The notes under the pieces were generated by a model. It saw nothing but the letters and a program-made list of their open reading frames with translations, ran no database searches and was not told the origin of the DNA. A stretch of 9,791 nt of DNA. Origin: Chloroflexia bacterium. Its GTDB lineage: Bacteria > Chloroflexota > Chloroflexia > QHBQ01 > JADMIH01. The stretch covers positions 1-9,791 of the forward strand of contig JAICKM010000207.1 of assembly GCA_025927935.1 (NCBI GenBank), read 5' to 3'. Of this stretch, positions 8,601 to 9,791 are shown piece by piece; within the stretch, counting starts at the first letter, position 1; every line of letters begins with the position of its first letter. A program made the position numbers and the translations under genes.

Positions 8601-9453
8601 GCACCGGCTCCAGGCCCTCAGCGTCGAGCGCGCGGACCAGCGCGGCGACGTGGGCATTGTTCCCGGTCAGGATGGCGGAGCGCAGCGACACGAGGCCCAC
8701 CGTGCCGCCCGCGCCGGGACCGGGCAGGCCGCGATCCGCCCGCCAGCGCCGGTAAGCGGCCACGCTGGTGAACGGCGCGGGCGCGTCCGGGTGGAAGATC
8801 GCCGCGGCGGGCATCACCCGCGGCGGATCGATTGTGAGGCTGCCGGCAGCCTTGCGCGCGGCGGGCGGACCATAATGCGCGGCCAGAGTCAGCAGCAGCC
8901 CGGCCAGGTTCTCCGGCGTGCCGTGGACCCAGTATTGCATCAATTGCAGATAGCGCCCCAGGTCGCCCGACGCGCCGGGCACCAGGCGCAGCAGGCGCGG
9001 CAGCGAGCGGGTCAGTCCCAGCAACTGCCGGCCCAGGTCCGACTCGCGGCGGTCCGCCTGCGGCGGCGTGCGCGCCCGGCGCTCGGCGGCGCGGCCCATG
9101 AGGCGCGCGGCCAGGCCGCCGTCCATCCGCAACCCGCCTAGGCGCGTGCGCTTCATCAACTCCGGCGCGCTGTTGAGGATCACCACCGGCACGCCGGGAC
9201 GGGCTTGCTGCAACGGATCGAGCAACGCGGTAAGGGGCTGTACATGCTCGTCAAAAAAGAGCATACTGGCGAGCACGGCATCGGCCCGCCCCAGGTCGGC
9301 GCCCACCGCCGCGCGCACATCGGGCCGCGCCAGCCGGCTGACGGTATAGCAAGCCACCGCAAAAGGGATGCCGCTGCGGGCGGCCGCCAGGGCGGCCCCG
9401 CGGGTTAAGGCTTGTTGATAGGTTTCTTCCAGGGTGAAGACAACGAAGCGCAT
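5632..9453 (-). CDS. bchH: Magnesium chelatase subunit H (BchH type)
   Basis: A 1273-residue porphyrin-binding subunit of Mg-chelatase. It inserts Mg2+ into protoporphyrin IX with ATP-driven help from the I and D subunits in the cytoplasm, the first committed step of (bacterio)chlorophyll synthesis. Residues 1 to about 165 form the N-terminal domain (DUF3479-like), and the CobN/Mg-chelatase domain covers most of the rest. BchH-specific stretches are WGPPPGTLNSDG (525-536), GVQPPFGYEGDP (552-563), PHHGF (574-578), LGTHGALEFMPGK (597-609), NNPSEGSIARRRG (635-647) and LSPPLEQAGLY (655-665). The His/Glu residues in PHHGF and GTHGALE are the conserved active-site region. EGDP, the GTLN loop and the FMPGK form separate it from cobaltochelatase CobN. 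Length is normal for BchH, and residues about 735-870 are a variable Ala-rich section. The start fits the family N-terminus; no Shine-Dalgarno is visible, and a -10 box ends five bases before the ATG. The I and D subunits are not nearby. Confidence 0.95.
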   Translation of the reverse strand: MRFVVFTLEETYQQALTRGAALAAARSGIPFAVACYTVSRLARPDVRAAVGADLGRADAVLASMLFFDEHVQPLTALLDPLQQARPGVPVVILNSAPELMKRTRLGGLRMDGGLAARLMGRAAERRARTPPQADRRESDLGRQLLGLTRSLPRLLRLVPGASGDLGRYLQLMQYWVHGTPENLAGLLLTLAAHYGPPAARKAAGSLTIDPPRVMPAAAIFHPDAPAPFTSVAAYRRWRADRGLPGPGAGGTVGLVSLRSAILTGNNAHVAALVRALDAEGLEPVPTYAGGLDMRAAMRRFFAPGPVADSADTAAVDVLINLSGFALVGGMAHNDAPLAQAELARLDRPLLTGVPLNFQSLADWGASRTGVTPVQVAMQLAIPELEGAVEPVVYGGIAEGGQPDFVAEPRNAARLAARAGRWARLARKPAARRKIAIVLFNFPPNGGAVGSAAYLAVFPSLYRILQELQGAGYAVDLPPDAETLRRLVVEGNAMEFGTPANVAAALTTADYRRLCPWHGEIAAGGWGPPPGTLNSDGERILILGREFGSVFVGVQPPFGYEGDPMKLLMAQGITPHHGFAGFYAWLRGIWGADAILHLGTHGALEFMPGKQAGLSADCWPSRLIGETPHLYVYSGNNPSEGSIARRRGMATLISYLSPPLEQAGLYRELLDLKASLHALDGTVPDAAMLDAIGRQATVLHLAWPATEATDPATALTNLRAALLDLESRLIPVGLHEVGRPPAAEELLDLLVQVSMYPRPEHDLPALAATIAAAQGLTLPDDGVDAPQDGIPAAQLAALEQVRATARAAIARLLGAGPDAAAEVLQREGVALAACLPWLRWAAALAADLRRDAEPAAIAAALDARYVPPSPGADVVRNPAAAPTGRNIYALDPYGVPTGMAWETGKRTAEALLARYRREQGDWPRAIALVLWGTDNLKTAGEGIAQALWLLGVRPHRDALGRVADVRLVPLAELGRPRMDVVLTCSGIFRDLLPNQLTLLDRAVRLAAAADEPPEQNFVRRNALAATAMGLPFAEAATRVFSNAPGAYGANINFQVETGAWDDAAALAQTFLARKSFAYGLGGDGTEARGLLESALRPVDVAFQNIDSIETGISDIDHYFEYLGGVSKAVETLGGAAPASFVLDVQGVGGRLRSLGEMVAVESRTKLLNPRWSEGMLRFGYEGVREIGVRVANTLGWSATTRTVPGWVYDGLAETYVLDAARREQMAALNPNAYQALVGRLLEAEGRGFWTPAPEVSAELRRVYGEAEDLVEQVR
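5638..5642 (-). promoter_or_regulatory. Ribosome binding site of the lipoprotein gene, inside bchH
   Basis: AGGTG on the minus strand in the last codons of bchH, six bases before the lipoprotein ATG at 5631. This is a moderate match, consistent with re-initiation by ribosomes finishing bchH. Confidence 0.5.
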
Positions 9454-9458
9454 AGTGC

Positions 9459-9464
9459 ATTATA
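9459..9464 (-). promoter_or_regulatory. -10 box of bchH, implying a leaderless or near-leaderless mRNA
   Basis: A perfect TATAAT on the minus strand ends five bases before the bchH ATG at 9453. The usual spacing puts the transcription start at or next to that ATG. The -35 position (9487-9482, TACTCA with a 17-base spacer) is weak. No ribosome site is visible upstream of the ATG, which agrees with leaderless translation. Confidence 0.6.
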
Positions 9465-9512
9465 GCCGACTAGTGCCGTTCTGAGTAGCCGGCTTCGTAA
9501 GTCCGTCTGATA

Positions 9513-9533
9513 TGTGGCGCTATAGCGCGCACA
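9513..9533. promoter_or_regulatory. Palindrome in the divergent bchH/methyltransferase region
   Basis: GCGCTATAGCGC at 9517-9528 is a perfect 12-base palindrome. With one unpaired G at 9529, the flanking TGTG and CACA extend it to 16 base pairs. It lies 24 bases before the favoured methyltransferase start (9558) and about 50 bases upstream of the bchH -10 box. It could be an operator for a dimeric regulator of one or both genes, or chance in GC-rich DNA. Confidence 0.4.
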
Positions 9534-9557
9534 ATGAAGGGAGCAAGTCGAAACCGT

Positions 9558-9791
9558 ATGGATATCCGTGCCTATAATCGCATGGCCTGGGACCGCCACG
9601 TGGACCGGGGCAACCCCTGGACCCGGCCGGTCAGCCCGGAGGCGATTGCCGCCGCCCGCCAGGGCCAATGGGACATCATCTTGACGCCCACCAGACCGAT
9701 CCCCAAAGACTGGTTCCCCGATCTGCGCGGGACGGATGTGCTCTGCCTGGCGGGCGGCGGCGGCCAGCAAGGCCCCATCCTGGCCGCCGCC
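9558..9791 (+). CDS. Class I SAM-dependent methyltransferase (N-terminal part; continues beyond window)
   Basis: The first 78 residues of a soluble methyltransferase; the 3' end is outside the window. The N-terminus [15 protein letters not shown], then [26 protein letters not shown] and [17 protein letters not shown], matches a widespread uncharacterised class I SAM-dependent methyltransferase family. VLCLAGGGG at 61-69 is the SAM-binding motif I. The substrate cannot be inferred. It does not resemble BchM, the Mg-protoporphyrin methyltransferase, although it is divergent from bchH. An in-frame ATG at 9534 would add eight residues (MKGASRNR); I prefer 9558 because it fits the family start. 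An AAGGGAG lies 14 bases before 9558, which is farther than ideal. Confidence 0.85.
   Translation, partial: MDIRAYNRMAWDRHVDRGNPWTRPVSPEAIAAARQGQWDIILTPTRPIPKDWFPDLRGTDVLCLAGGGGQQGPILAAA

Noticed and set aside
5632..9453. Cobaltochelatase CobN
   Set aside because: The EGDP, GTLNSDG, LGTHGALEFMPGK and NNPSEGSIARRRG stretches are the BchH/ChlH forms; CobN has different residues at these places (for example HVGKHGTLEWLPGK).
9465..9557. Cobalamin or other riboswitch upstream of bchH
   Set aside because: The divergent gap is only 104 bases, the -10 box is almost on the ATG, and no conserved riboswitch core is visible.

Overview
The window is a GC-rich piece of bacterial chromosome. Its best taxonomic clue is a full-length BchH-type magnesium chelatase subunit. 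Together with the style of the secreted metalloprotease and the membrane VWA/amidotransferase-like protein, this suggests a member of the Chloroflexota, possibly an anoxygenic phototroph. That assignment is an inference, since no 16S or other phylogenetic marker is present. Promoters look like ordinary sigma-70 sites (TTGACA/TATAAT).

Layout: almost everything is on the minus strand and is read from right to left. From the right end the order is bchH (9453 to 5632), a small lipoprotein gene that begins on the base after the bchH stop codon (5631 to 5131), and a self-contained tRNA-Pro(CGG) unit with a consensus promoter, a leader hairpin and an intrinsic terminator (about 5046 to 4864). Next come a secreted zinc metalloprotease (4774 to 2831, with its own -10 box) and, 21 bases further on, a large membrane protein with two VWA domains and a class I amidotransferase-like domain (2809 to beyond the left edge). 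This last gene carries an apparent single-base frameshift near 2543-2547. The only plus-strand gene is the N-terminal part of a SAM-dependent methyltransferase (9558 to beyond the right edge). It is divergent from bchH across a 104-base intergenic region that holds a 12-base perfect palindrome.

How the genes work together: BchH binds protoporphyrin IX and is the catalytic subunit of Mg-chelatase, the first committed step of (bacterio)chlorophyll synthesis, but its I and D partners are not in this window. The lipoprotein is probably co-translated with it, for an unknown reason. The metalloprotease and the VWA protein form a second, apparently unrelated, cell-envelope operon. I do not see an obviously new multi-gene system. 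The points most worth a second look are the frameshift, the apparently leaderless bchH start, the in-frame TAA-ATG junction to the lipoprotein, and the uncharacterised protease/VWA pair.
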